IMG/VR virus record: IMGVR_UViG_3300044974_000617
Coordinates: 1 to 28,991 of that record
Length of the DNA: 28,991 nucleotides
From: a virus
Reading direction: 5' to 3' (one strand)
The notes under the pieces are model-generated. The model was not told the origin of the DNA. It made no database searches and saw only the letters and a program-made list of their open reading frames with translations. Shown here piece by piece: positions 6,565-15,091 of this stretch (positions are counted from its first letter, which is position 1; each line of letters starts with the position of its first letter). Position numbers and translations under genes: made by a program.

Positions 6565-6682
6565 ACAAATTATTGATAACATACTATTTTACATTGACTT
6601 ATTTAAAAAGCTTAATTCTCCAGTATATAGAGATAAAACATTAGACCAGATAAATTCACTTATTATATTAAGAAAGAAATAA
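6557..6682 (+). CDS. Hypothetical protein, 41 aa
   Basis: The frame begins 8 bases before the end of the RHH gene and ends in TAATG shared with gene K. The product starts MIKQIIDNILFYIDLFKKLN and is amphipathic and basic. Overlaps on both sides support translation; the function is unknown. It may simply keep ribosomes coupled into K. Confidence 0.5.
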   Translation: MIKQIIDNILFYIDLFKKLNSPVYRDKTLDQINSLIILRKK

Positions 6683-7383
6683 TGTTATTACCACCTAATT
6701 TATCTAAATTAGAGTTGCCATTAGATAAAGAATCAGTTGGTTTCTATCAAATTATTAATAACAAACCAACTGATATAACTTTATTAACTAACACTTCATT
6801 ACTACCTTCTAGTTACTTTTCATTAAGTGTAAAAGACATAATAATGTTACATAAATTAGATAATGTTGTTATATTTCATACCCATATTAACCAATTATCA
6901 TACCTATCTAATGAGGACATTAAAGGCTCTAATAGTTGTGGTTTTCCCTACTTAATGAGTAACTTAATAACAGGTAAATGGGATTATTATAACCCCAATG
7001 AAGTGCCACTACTAGAAGGTAGAAAGTATAGTTATAGCCACTCTAATTGTTATACATTAGTAAGAGATTACTACAAACAAACTTACAATAGGACATTAAA
7101 TAACTATTATCTAACAACACCAACAGCATATTTAGAAGATGGTTGGAATGAGTTTTATAAATACTTTAAAGCTGAGAGTTTTACCCCTGTTGATGCCCCT
7201 AAAGAAGGTGATGTGTTACTATTTAGAATTGGTAGATGTAATGCTAGTTGTCAGGCCAATCATTGTGGTATTTATTTAGATGATAATAAGGTTCTTCATC
7301 ATTTACAGGATCAAGAATCTAAGATTGAGCCACTAACAACCAGACTTAGAAACCATTTAGTAAGTATAATGAGATTAACATAA
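6682..7383 (+). CDS. K: Tail tip protein K: JAMM and NlpC/P60 peptidase domains
   Basis: The 233-residue protein has the domain order of lambda K. The N-terminal JAMM/MPN metallopeptidase has E17 and the complete H66-T-H68-x7-S76-x-x-D79 motif. The C-terminal NlpC/P60 cysteine peptidase has C123 (SNCYTL) and H194 (NHCGIYL), with further His residues at 206-207. In lambda-like tails K helps tail tip assembly, and the NlpC/P60 domain is thought to cut cell-wall peptides at DNA entry. It starts on the TAATG of the 41-aa gene and ends on a TAATG shared with the next gene. Lambda places K next to L and I; here both are elsewhere. With the M23 domain of the tape measure, this is the only cell-wall enzyme found. 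Confidence 0.88.
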   Translation: MLLPPNLSKLELPLDKESVGFYQIINNKPTDITLLTNTSLLPSSYFSLSVKDIIMLHKLDNVVIFHTHINQLSYLSNEDIKGSNSCGFPYLMSNLITGKWDYYNPNEVPLLEGRKYSYSHSNCYTLVRDYYKQTYNRTLNNYYLTTPTAYLEDGWNEFYKYFKAESFTPVDAPKEGDVLLFRIGRCNASCQANHCGIYLDDNKVLHHLQDQESKIEPLTTRLRNHLVSIMRLT

Positions 7384-7601
7384 TGATACTAATAGATGAA
7401 AATATAGTTCTAATAAACTATATTCAAGAAGAAGATATTTTAGAAGGTCAAGTATTAACCTCTGAAATAATGGTAGGAAAAGACCTTAAAGCTGGAACCT
7501 ATTACATAGAAAAATTAGATATGACAGTCTTAATTCCAGAAGATATGTTTACAGCAAAAGCCAAATTAAACTATAAATTACCTATTGTGGATACAAAATA
7601 A
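7383..7601 (+). CDS. Hypothetical protein, 72 aa
   Basis: Starts within the stop of K (TAATG) and ends 1 base before gene G. Predicted mostly beta (ILIDENIVLINYI, LKAGTYYIEKLDMTVLIP), with no motif or membrane segment recognised. Its position between two tail genes suggests a small tail or tail-assembly role, but this is only context. Confidence 0.6.
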   Translation: MILIDENIVLINYIQEEDILEGQVLTSEIMVGKDLKAGTYYIEKLDMTVLIPEDMFTAKAKLNYKLPIVDTK

Positions 7602-7602
7602 A

Positions 7603-8148
7603 ATGAGAACAGCAGTAAATAAAAACCCATTCATTAAGGCAAAAACAGTAACAATTGATAACTTTAGATTAATCAGTAGAAATTGCTTGACAGTGATGGA
7701 GAAGATTGATTTAACAAACCAAAAAGAAAGTATTTATGTTTCAAATCTTGAGTATTATAAATTAATTGAAGAATCAGCTAATAAATTAGGGATAAGTCCT
7801 GAAGCTTTAATTGATCAAATACAAACTCCAGAGACTAGTACACTTGATCATAAAGTAATTTTAGATATATTAATAAAACTAAAATCAATCAAAGATAAAA
7901 TTGATGATGATGAAGCTGAATATTCTTTTTATGTTATGGGCTACTTGTTAAAAAGTAGAATTGTAAGAGAGCAGATAGAGCAATTAGAAGAGTCCTATGG
8001 CATTACATTAGATTCTGTTGATGATTACATATTCCTAGTTAAACAACTGTCTGAAGAAGTATTTAGAGAGCTTCTGAAGTTCTTTACAGTAGAGGAATTA
8101 GCCTCTAGTAATACAGTACCAGCAACTAAAAAAAAAGTGATGAAATAA
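7603..8148 (+). CDS. G: Tail assembly chaperone G
   Basis: 181 residues from ATG 7603, one base after the upstream stop; an earlier TTG at 7585 is not needed. The protein is acidic and mostly helical (SPEALIDQIQT, LIKLKSIKDKI), has no enzyme motif, and ends in KKKVMK over a run of nine A. A -1 shift there joins it to an open frame of 133 codons. This is the layout of lambda G/GT and equivalents in most long-tailed phages, where G and GT coat the tape measure during tail assembly. The call rests on the frameshift structure and context more than on primary sequence, which is poorly conserved in this family. Confidence 0.7.
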   Translation: MRTAVNKNPFIKAKTVTIDNFRLISRNCLTVMEKIDLTNQKESIYVSNLEYYKLIEESANKLGISPEALIDQIQTPETSTLDHKVILDILIKLKSIKDKIDDDEAEYSFYVMGYLLKSRIVREQIEQLEESYGITLDSVDDYIFLVKQLSEEVFRELLKFFTVEELASSNTVPATKKKVMK

Positions 8149-8157
8149 GTTCTTCAC
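8130..8157 (+). promoter_or_regulatory. -1 ribosomal frameshift site A_AAA_AAA plus hairpin
   Basis: The heptamer A AAA AAA (8130-8136) fits the X XXY YYZ slippery rule in the G frame, inside a run of nine A (8128-8136). A small stem follows at once: GTGATGAA (8137-8144) with TTCTTCAC (8150-8157), one mismatch, loop ATAAG. The G stop lies in the loop. Confidence 0.7.
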
Positions 8158-8537
8158 TGATTAAACAATCCATAAAAAACAGTAGAAACTTAATTGAATT
8201 TTTAAAGAACGCCTATTACAGACTAAACTCATATTCTAATGATCCAGTATTTAACTTTGATAATTACTGGGACTTAGAATATGAGTTTGTAGTCAATTCA
8301 TTAGAGCAATTTACTAAACTTAGAAAAGAAGATGTAATGTTAAATACACTACCAATTGCAATCCTAACATCTATAGTTTATAAAGGTCTAGGAGCAGAAG
8401 AAGATTTACCCTTAGATAGCTTCTTATCAGTTAAGTTTGAAGATAGTCCAATTGATGTTAAAAAGCTATTAGATGAGTATTATAATGACTTACCAGATTG
8501 GGCATTACTAGCAATTGTGAAGGATTTAATACCTTAA
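8136..8537 (+). CDS. GT: GT extension, made by -1 frameshift from G
   Basis: Codons from AGT 8136 to the TAA at 8535-8537 are open for 133 residues. The upstream in-frame stop is at 8127-8129, and no ATG occurs before 8337. The frame therefore has no good start of its own for its first 67 codons, although these read as normal protein (FLKNAYYRLNSYSNDP, FNFDNYWDLEYEF). A -1 slip yields a 311-residue GT fusion. The C-terminal part (8337-8537) might look like a separate 66-aa gene, but it is better read as the end of T. In lambda the T domain binds the tail tube subunit. Confidence 0.7.
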   Translation, partial: SDEISSSLIKQSIKNSRNLIEFLKNAYYRLNSYSNDPVFNFDNYWDLEYEFVVNSLEQFTKLRKEDVMLNTLPIAILTSIVYKGLGAEEDLPLDSFLSVKFEDSPIDVKKLLDEYYNDLPDWALLAIVKDLIP

Positions 8538-8560
8538 ACATAAGAATATACATAAATAAT

Positions 8561-8608
8561 ATAAAACCCTCTAGAGTAGCCTTTTATTGCCTTTCTAGAG
8601 GGTTTTAT
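8561..8608. terminator. Bidirectional hairpin terminator
   Basis: ATAAAACCCTCTAGA (8561-8575) is perfectly complementary to TCTAGAGGGTTTTAT (8594-8608), with T runs on both strands. It separates the converging G/GT and connector operons. Confidence 0.85.
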
Positions 8609-8881
8609 TTATTGAACTGAATCAGCCAGTTCTTGATAATCATACCATCCTAATGTCAAGTCTTTTGGCTTAAGTATTTCCTCTTTATAAGCATTTACAA
8701 GGGCCTCTTTTAACTTTTCATCATAGTCAGGATCAAGTATATCTATACTGGCTGCTATATCTTCTACATTAACTTTTGAAATCCAGTCATAACCTGGGTT
8801 CTTTTTCCCGTTCCTATAAGCAAAGCCTTGGGTTAAAGCTTGGTACTTACCATTATATTTAATATCAATATTATCTATCAT
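8609..8881 (-). CDS. Hypothetical protein, 90 aa
   Basis: Last gene of a four-gene minus-strand unit that also encodes probable connector proteins and a fibre. Acidic C-terminal half (LDPDYDEKLKEALVNAYKEE), with aromatic residues near both ends. No known family is recognised. The stop lies at the foot of the terminator hairpin. A virion or head-tail joining role is possible from position only. Confidence 0.6.
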   Translation of the reverse strand: MIDNIDIKYNGKYQALTQGFAYRNGKKNPGYDWISKVNVEDIAASIDILDPDYDEKLKEALVNAYKEEILKPKDLTLGWYDYQELADSVQ

Positions 8882-8889
8882 ATGTTTAA

Positions 8890-9285
8890 TTATGCATCCA
8901 TAATTATGCCTTCCCAGACATAATTAAGTATAGTATTTACTACTTTAAATTGACTTACAAATATACTTTGTAATTCAAATTTAGACCTACTTAAAACTAC
9001 ATTATTAGCATCAGTTAACACTAAGTTAAGTTTGTTTAAATAGGGATTAAAGATAGTTGGTGGAGACTCAAAGAAGTATAGTTTTACAAGTTGTTGATTA
9101 CTATTTAATTTAGGCAATCCCTTTCTATCCTTAATAAATTTAACATAAACACTATAATTAACTGTAGTTGTTGTAGGTATTAAAGTTCCTAAACTATCAG
9201 TTACATAAGTTACATTAGAGGGATTAGTAACCTCTAATGTATAAGTGTTTAACTCAGAACCAAGTGAAGCAAAAGGACTTGTCAT
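8890..9285 (-). CDS. Possible head-tail stopper/joining protein, 131 aa
   Basis: A beta-rich protein: YTLEVTNPSNVTYVTDSL, then VNYSVYVKFIKDRKG, and a C-terminal LNYVWEGIIMD. Short beta-barrel proteins with this layout and size serve as head-tail stoppers that close the portal channel. It sits 4 bases from the gene upstream. The family is not proven; it rests on fold impression, size and neighbours. Confidence 0.4.
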   Translation of the reverse strand: MTSPFASLGSELNTYTLEVTNPSNVTYVTDSLGTLIPTTTTVNYSVYVKFIKDRKGLPKLNSNQQLVKLYFFESPPTIFNPYLNKLNLVLTDANNVVLSRSKFELQSIFVSQFKVVNTILNYVWEGIIMDA

Positions 9286-9289
9286 ATCA

Positions 9290-9673
9290 TTAATAACCCA
9301 TCATCTTACTAACTTTATTACTAGTTTGTGAGTATTTATTATATAAAGCCTCAACACCAATTAATCTACCTAAATATTGAACTAAACTTGACCCTCTATT
9401 GTAGATAAAGTTACTACCACCAGAGATGTTAAATTCAACAACATCAGCCTTACTAATTTTAGATGATGTTACTAAGTTATCTAACTCTGTTTCTACTGTA
9501 TTAATCTTTGTTAGTTGAGCTTGTACTTCAGTAATGAATGAAGCATCAAAGTCTCTATCTAATATGTTATTTAATAAGGCCAAAGATGTTGAATATTCAC
9601 CTAAAGTATCTAAGTTTGCATAACCTAAATTAGCCTTGATTAGGGTTTTCTGAAGCGTACTAAATTGTGTCAT
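9290..9673 (-). CDS. Possible head-tail adaptor, 127 aa
   Basis: Mostly helical. It ends in a region resembling connector proteins of cyanophage-like siphoviruses: SKADVVEFNISGGSNFIYNRGSSLVQYLGRLIGVE, quoted here only in part as ADVVEF and RGSSLVQYLGRLIGV. Such proteins bind under the portal. Placed between a fibre gene and the probable stopper. Low confidence in the exact role. Confidence 0.4.
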   Translation of the reverse strand: MTQFSTLQKTLIKANLGYANLDTLGEYSTSLALLNNILDRDFDASFITEVQAQLTKINTVETELDNLVTSSKISKADVVEFNISGGSNFIYNRGSSLVQYLGRLIGVEALYNKYSQTSNKVSKMMGY

Positions 9674-9687
9674 TATTTTATCCTTTA

Positions 9688-10728
9688 TTAACTAGACCAA
9701 ATACCGATAATATTAGTTTTAGACCCTAAGAACTCAGTGTTATTAGTGTCACTACAATACTGAATAAAACTATAAAAATGCCTACCAACAGTAGGAGTTA
9801 TAACAGCAGTTGTAGAGGTTACAACAGTTGCATTAGAGTTTATAAGTCCTTCATTACAGTTAGCATTAATAACAGTTGTAGAATCTTCACCAATGCCAGT
9901 AAAAGCAATACCAGTAGATAAGTTATTACCAGCAGTAGTATAATTAAGAGTTATGTTTTGATCAGCAACGCCATTTACTATTTCTAACTGAGCAGTTGAA
10001 GAAGCAGCAAATTGCCTTTTAGTTACACTTCCATAAGTATTATTAATGTTAACAGTCCTATATAAGTTATTAGGTAGTCTATTACTAACATTAAACAAGT
10101 GTCTAAAAGATGGAGTATCAAAAACAACATTAGAAGCTGAAACTAAAAATGTTCCTAAATATCTTCTTGAGAAATCATCTGACTTAACTAAAACACCATC
10201 TTTATATGCTAGAGATGTTGCTCTTGTGGTTGTATTAGTCCAAACAACTGATTGTAATGCCACACCTAAAACACCATTATTATAAGCAAATAAATCATAT
10301 ACAGAGCCTATAGTTAATGAAGCAACAGAGAGTGTAAGTTGAGTTGTAGAGAATAAGTCCCAGATAGAATTAGTAGTATCATAAAGAGCAATTGTATTCC
10401 CATTATAAGGAGTCATATAAATTGAACCAGATGAACTATCAAGAGGGTTAGGATTACCACTAACAACACTTAATCTAAAGTTATTTACTGAGTTATCAAC
10501 TGTATAAACTTTAGCAATAATATCTTTAACAATCCAAGCAGAGTTAGCAGAATTTCTTTCTTTTACTAAGCCTAAAGTTGTATCATACCAAAGTTGATAA
10601 GCGTAAGTTACAGTAGGTGCAGTTGAACCACTATTCTGAGATGCTATAGCTTGAAATGAACTTTGAAGTACTGTACCGTATATAGTTCTAGACTGTGTTC
10701 CATCTAAAACATATGATGCCTGACTCAT
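9688..10728 (-). CDS. Tail fibre protein, 346 aa
   Basis: The N-terminal part holds SIYMTPYNGNTIALYDTTN, then DLFAYNNGVLGVAL, TNTTTRATSLAYKDGVLVKS and RRYLGTFLVS. This string of phrases is common in tail fibres of many environmental siphophages and prophages. The C-terminus is beta-rich, with TVGRHFYSFIQY. It probably trimerises at the tail tip and contacts the host surface. It is first in its operon, divergent from J, which fits a tip function. No catalytic residues are apparent. Confidence 0.75.
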   Translation of the reverse strand: MSQASYVLDGTQSRTIYGTVLQSSFQAIASQNSGSTAPTVTYAYQLWYDTTLGLVKERNSANSAWIVKDIIAKVYTVDNSVNNFRLSVVSGNPNPLDSSSGSIYMTPYNGNTIALYDTTNSIWDLFSTTQLTLSVASLTIGSVYDLFAYNNGVLGVALQSVVWTNTTTRATSLAYKDGVLVKSDDFSRRYLGTFLVSASNVVFDTPSFRHLFNVSNRLPNNLYRTVNINNTYGSVTKRQFAASSTAQLEIVNGVADQNITLNYTTAGNNLSTGIAFTGIGEDSTTVINANCNEGLINSNATVVTSTTAVITPTVGRHFYSFIQYCSDTNNTEFLGSKTNIIGIWSS

Positions 10729-10888
10729 ATAAAATTATTCCTTTTTACTTTTTAATATATTTACTAAATATAATAACCTAAATAATCTTCATTAAGTAAT
10801 CATTAACTTATCTATATTTTTTAGATTACTTATTATGGTTTAAATACATTATTATAAATACATAATAAAGAAGGTAAAAAATACTAGT
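10729..10888. promoter_or_regulatory. Divergent promoter region of fibre and J genes
   Basis: 160 bp, very AT-rich. An inverted repeat TAAGTAATC (10793-10801) / GATTACTTA (10824-10832) brackets a 22-bp T-rich loop and could be an operator. AAGG about 14 bases before the J start is a weak ribosome site. Confidence 0.4.
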
Positions 10889-13800
10889 ATGAATATGATT
10901 ACAGGATCTGGAGGAATAGTTTCTCCTGGTGGTAAGGGTTCTAATAATAGTTCTGGTCAAAGTCAATCAAGAACTCCTGTTGAAGCTCCTAACAGTCTTA
11001 TAAGTAAGGATTATGCTAGATTAATTGGTGTTATATCTGAGGGTCAAATTGCAGGACAAGTATCAAACAATATATTAAAGGATATTTTCTTAGACAATAC
11101 TCCAATAATGAATGTTGATGGTTCTTTAAATTACCCTTATTATGACTTAGATTTTAGACTTGGCACTGCTGGACAAACTAAATTAAAAGGTAGTAATAGA
11201 ATATCTAACACTATTAATATTGGCACTAAAGTAACTAATAGTGGGGGTGGAATTATTCACACCATTACAGATCCAGAAGTGGATAGTTTTGTTATAAATA
11301 TTGCAACTCCAGTATTACAAACTATTGACAATACTAATGGGGATATTAATCCAGCATCTGTTTATTTTAGAGTTCAAATTAGTTCAGGTGGTGGTTCTTT
11401 TGTAACTTATCTAGCTGATGGATTTAACGGTAAAAGCTCAGGAACTTATAGTAGAGACTATGAGTTTAGACTACCTGGTTCAGCCCCTTGGAGTGTTAAA
11501 TTAATTAGAGATACTGCTGACTCTACAAGTAGTAAATTACAAAATGATTTATATTTTAATAGAGGCACTGAGATAAAATTTAACAATAATACTTATGCTA
11601 ATAGAGCAGTTTTTTATGCTTCATTTGATGCTGAAAGATTTAATAGTGTACCTACTGTTACAGCCTTATTAAAGGGCTTAATTATTAAAGTACCTCATAA
11701 CTATAATCCAACAACTAGAGCCTATTCAGGCTTCTTTAATGGCACCTTGGTTAGTGCTTATTCTAATAATCCTGCCTGGGTTTTATATGACATATTGACT
11801 AATACAAGGTATGGAATGTCTATACCAACTGGACAAATTGATGTATTTAGTATGTATAGTTTGGCCCAGTATTGTGATGAATTAGTTAGTAATGGTATGG
11901 GTGGAAGTGAGCCTAGATATGTGTTTAATGCCTATATAAACAGCAAAACAGAGGCTTTTACTCTTATTAATAGTGTATGTTCTGCTTGTAGATGTAAGTT
12001 ATATTTAGAGAGCGGTCTTATAACTGTTGTACCTGATAAACCTAGACCCATTAGTGGTTTTGTTAGTAGGTCTAATGTAGTTGTTGATGATGATCAAATA
12101 CCTTTTAAATACACCACATCATCTGCTTTAGAAAGAACAACAATAGTTAATGTAACTTGGTTTAATCCCGCCAATAAGTATAAAGCTGAAACTGAAAATG
12201 TATTTGTACAAAGTTTAATTAATACTTATGGTGAGCAGTCAACTGATGTTACTGTTATGGGTTGTACAAGTAGAGGTCAAGCAGTTAGATATGCTAGATG
12301 GTTAATATATACATCTTGTTTTCAAACTAAAACAGTTGAATTTAATGTTAGCTATGAAGGGCTTAATTATGCCCCTAGTGACGTTATTTCTATTAATGAT
12401 GAATTACATAGTAAAGTTAGATTAGCAGGTAGATTAGCCCCTAGCTCTACTTCTATATTGAATTTTGACAGTATTATAAATACTGCTATTGGTACTACTT
12501 ATACAGTTAGATGTGTAGATTCTATTGGTAACATTATGAACTCTACTGCTGTTGGAGTTGGCCCAACATCCTCACTAAACTTACAAACTCCTTTAAGTAA
12601 CACCCCAGCAACTAACAGTCCTTTTTCACTAACAACTACTATAATTGGTCAATCTTATCAAGTTATATCTATCAAAGAAAAAGAGAATAAGATATTTACT
12701 GTTAATGCAATTATTTATGATGAAACCAAGTGGCAAAAGATAGAAACTTATTCTTTAAGTACTCCAAGTACATTCTTTAATATAGATAATGTATCTGCTC
12801 CTGTTAACTTAATTACTAATGAAAAGTTAGTAAATATTAATAACTTGTATGTCAGAGTTGACTTGAATTTAGTATGGTCACAGCCTATTACTAGTGTTGG
12901 TTTATATGCTTATGAAGTGGGTTATAAATTGGTTAGTGATGCTAATTACACTGTAGCCACAACCACATCTAATGAGTACTTAATAACCAATGTGGAGCCA
13001 GGTTTATATGATATTAGAGTTAGAAGTTTAAGTAAATTTGGCAACCCTTCAGCTTATAATAGCTCTGAAGTACAAGTCCTTGGTTTATTAGATGCTCCAA
13101 AGGATATTACTAACTTTACTATTGATTCAAACACACAACAAACTGTAACTCTTAGTTGGGATAAATCAGTTGATATAGATGTTGTTATAGGTGGTTTGAT
13201 TGAGATTAGACATAATGTTAGAACAACTTTAATTAGTTGGGAAGACAGTGTATTAATGGGTGTTTATAGTGGCACTACAACAAGAGCTGTACTACCTTTA
13301 TTACAAGGAACATACTTAATAAAAGCCAAGGATAGTATTAATTTATATAGTACTCACTTTGCCTCTGTTAATACTAATTTCATCAAAATTAATGCTTTAA
13401 ATATTTTATTAAATAATAGTCAACAACCATCATTTAGTGGTTATAGAAACTATCTATCTTATGATAGTATACTTGCTGGTTTAATATTGGCAGATACTTC
13501 TAAGTTTGATGATGATGTTGATCCATTTAATAATACAGAAATGTTTAATCTAGATGCTTCTGGATATGCAACATCAGAGGGTTATTATTACTTTGATAAT
13601 AATGTAGTTGAACTAAGTTCTATATATTCAGTAAACATTAGAATGAGTTTAAAAGCAGTTTCTTTTAATCAGTTGGACATATTTAACAATGACACTGAAA
13701 TATTTAATTCTGCTGAAATTTATAATGGTGTTATTGGTGAAAGTAATGTAATGCCTCAAATTAGTATTAGTAATGATAATGTTACTTATAGTGATTGGCA

Positions 13801-14152
13801 ATCATTTATAAATGGCAACTTCTACTGTAAATATATTAAATTTAGAGTTAAATTTACAAGCTCATCTACTGGTGCTAATATTGCACTTCAGGAGGCTAAT
13901 ACTGTAATTGATGTGTTAGATATAATTCAAAATGGATCAGGTACAAGTAGTGCTTCTGGTGATGTTACAGTTACATTTGATAATGAGTTTTATACAACTC
14001 CTATTTACACTGATATTAGCTTTGCTGGTCAAGCATCTGGCTCTACTTATACTATTACTAATATAAGTAAAACTTCAATGAATGTAAGTATATTTAATAA
14101 CAGTGGAATAAGAGTCTCACAGCCTTTTAAATACATTGCTAAGGGTTATTAA
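10889..14152 (+). CDS. J: Tail tip/host specificity protein J
   Basis: 1087 residues, close to lambda J (1132). The N-terminus has the J signature: ISKDYARLIGVISEGQIAG, then IFLDNTPI and DLDFRLGT. The tail-hub region includes NPAWVLYDILTNTRYGMSIP (about 297-316) and LAQYCDEL. Two fibronectin type III-like domains follow (about 650-730 and 735-830: PVNLITNE, PKDITNFTI...QTVTLSWDKSVD). The C-terminal part is probably the receptor-contacting end. J closes the tail at the baseplate and determines host range in lambda. It is a single-gene unit with a promoter region before it and a terminator after it. The opening residues (Gly/Ser-rich, about 5-30) are flexible, as in other J proteins. Confidence 0.92.
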   Translation: MNMITGSGGIVSPGGKGSNNSSGQSQSRTPVEAPNSLISKDYARLIGVISEGQIAGQVSNNILKDIFLDNTPIMNVDGSLNYPYYDLDFRLGTAGQTKLKGSNRISNTINIGTKVTNSGGGIIHTITDPEVDSFVINIATPVLQTIDNTNGDINPASVYFRVQISSGGGSFVTYLADGFNGKSSGTYSRDYEFRLPGSAPWSVKLIRDTADSTSSKLQNDLYFNRGTEIKFNNNTYANRAVFYASFDAERFNSVPTVTALLKGLIIKVPHNYNPTTRAYSGFFNGTLVSAYSNNPAWVLYDILTNTRYGMSIPTGQIDVFSMYSLAQYCDELVSNGMGGSEPRYVFNAYINSKTEAFTLINSVCSACRCKLYLESGLITVVPDKPRPISGFVSRSNVVVDDDQIPFKYTTSSALERTTIVNVTWFNPANKYKAETENVFVQSLINTYGEQSTDVTVMGCTSRGQAVRYARWLIYTSCFQTKTVEFNVSYEGLNYAPSDVISINDELHSKVRLAGRLAPSSTSILNFDSIINTAIGTTYTVRCVDSIGNIMNSTAVGVGPTSSLNLQTPLSNTPATNSPFSLTTTIIGQSYQVISIKEKENKIFTVNAIIYDETKWQKIETYSLSTPSTFFNIDNVSAPVNLITNEKLVNINNLYVRVDLNLVWSQPITSVGLYAYEVGYKLVSDANYTVATTTSNEYLITNVEPGLYDIRVRSLSKFGNPSAYNSSEVQVLGLLDAPKDITNFTIDSNTQQTVTLSWDKSVDIDVVIGGLIEIRHNVRTTLISWEDSVLMGVYSGTTTRAVLPLLQGTYLIKAKDSINLYSTHFASVNTNFIKINALNILLNNSQQPSFSGYRNYLSYDSILAGLILADTSKFDDDVDPFNNTEMFNLDASGYATSEGYYYFDNNVVELSSIYSVNIRMSLKAVSFNQLDIFNNDTEIFNSAEIYNGVIGESNVMPQISISNDNVTYSDWQSFINGNFYCKYIKFRVKFTSSSTGANIALQEANTVIDVLDIIQNGSGTSSASGDVTVTFDNEFYTTPIYTDISFAGQASGSTYTITNISKTSMNVSIFNNSGIRVSQPFKYIAKGY

Positions 14153-14184
14153 TAACCTTTAATGTTAATTTATATAGACAATAT

Positions 14185-14228
14185 AAAACCCTCCTAGAAA
14201 CTTAATTAAAAGGCTTTAGGAGGGTTTT
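14185..14228. terminator. Bidirectional hairpin terminator after J
   Basis: AAAACCCTCCTA (14185-14196) pairs with TAGGAGGGTTTT (14217-14228), with T runs on both sides. It lies between J and the converging receptor-binding cassette. Confidence 0.85.
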
Positions 14229-14242
14229 TATTAAACAGCTTA

Positions 14243-14566
14243 TTATTCTAATTCTAATGCTGTTTTAAATATTAAATCAGTATCTAGACTCAGCTTAGTA
14301 GCCAGTACTTCTATTAAAGGATGATCCTCTTTAATTTCTGTGGCATACTCCCAGTTAACTTGAACAGCTCTGTCTAATGTTAATATAGCTGCTTCAACCT
14401 TGTTTAAAAGCTTGAGTTGAAGAAAAGCCAACCTTAATCTCCTTGCATCAATTGTGCGGATAAGCGCTGGTGATTGATTAGCTGCAATGATTGCATCTAT
14501 CTCGTTTTGAGTGAGCTGGATAGTTTTTAGCTCACCTGTACTTAAATTGTATTCAAGACGTTCCAT
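14243..14566 (-). CDS. Hypothetical protein downstream of receptor-binding protein, 107 aa
   Basis: Begins MERLEYNLSTGELKTIQLTQ, a pattern seen in small proteins encoded next to phage fibres, followed by a helical region (RRLRLAFLQLKLLNKVEAAI). The start is 5 bases after the stop of the receptor-binding gene. It could be a fibre chaperone or a minor virion protein. Its base composition is richer in G+C than most neighbours, as is the preceding gene, suggesting that the two were acquired together. Confidence 0.6.
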   Translation of the reverse strand: MERLEYNLSTGELKTIQLTQNEIDAIIAANQSPALIRTIDARRLRLAFLQLKLLNKVEAAILTLDRAVQVNWEYATEIKEDHPLIEVLATKLSLDTDLIFKTALELE

Positions 14567-14571
14567 AATTT

Positions 14572-15075
14572 TTACTCGTAAAGGATATTAATTGTTCCAG
14601 CATCAAAAACAGCAGTACCTGATGCGGTAGTAATGCGGACTCTATCTAATGCTCCTGAGAGGGCAGGAGAAGAGCCTGCGCTATTCCATCCTCCTGATGT
14701 TACATTCATAAATGCTAGCGTGGAACTTGACACCCAAAGATCCCCCCCCAGAAGACTCAATACGGCTATTCCTGAGAGAATGTTTGTGTTTACTGAACCA
14801 ATACCTCCAAGACTAAAACCATTTGTAACAACACCTGCTCCAGTCCCAGTCCAGCTCTGCGAAACATAACCTGTATTTGAGATAGAGCCAGACCCTATTT
14901 GTATCAAGATAATTGATAATGCTGTATTTGTTGATACACGGTCAAACATTATGGTGATTCTCTTGACCCAACTAGGGATACCAGTAAAATCAATAGAAGT
15001 CCCTGAGGTGCTGGCAACTGAAGCAGCGAGAGTAAGAGGCTGCGTTAGTTTTGCTTGGATTATATCGTAAGCCAT
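14572..15075 (-). CDS. Receptor-binding/tail fibre tip domain protein, 167 aa
   Basis: The protein carries the widespread fibre-tip motif series IDFTGIPSWVKRITIMFD, ILIQIGSG and DRVRITT...FDAGTINILYE at the very C-terminus. In other phages this domain ends long fibres and is thought to bind receptors; here it is almost the whole protein, as if only the tip module were kept or acquired. Much of it is glycine/serine/threonine-rich beta structure. Composition is near 50% GC around 14641-14700, against about 30% elsewhere. A run of eight G (minus strand, C at 14742-14749) lies in the LLGGDLW codons. Confidence 0.75.
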   Translation of the reverse strand: MAYDIIQAKLTQPLTLAASVASTSGTSIDFTGIPSWVKRITIMFDRVSTNTALSIILIQIGSGSISNTGYVSQSWTGTGAGVVTNGFSLGGIGSVNTNILSGIAVLSLLGGDLWVSSSTLAFMNVTSGGWNSAGSSPALSGALDRVRITTASGTAVFDAGTINILYE

Positions 15076-15091
15076 TTGTTTATTTTTCCTA

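Noticed and set aside
7585-7602. TTG start six codons upstream for gene G
   Set aside because: The ATG at 7603 lies one base after the upstream stop, giving natural coupling; TTG is not needed.
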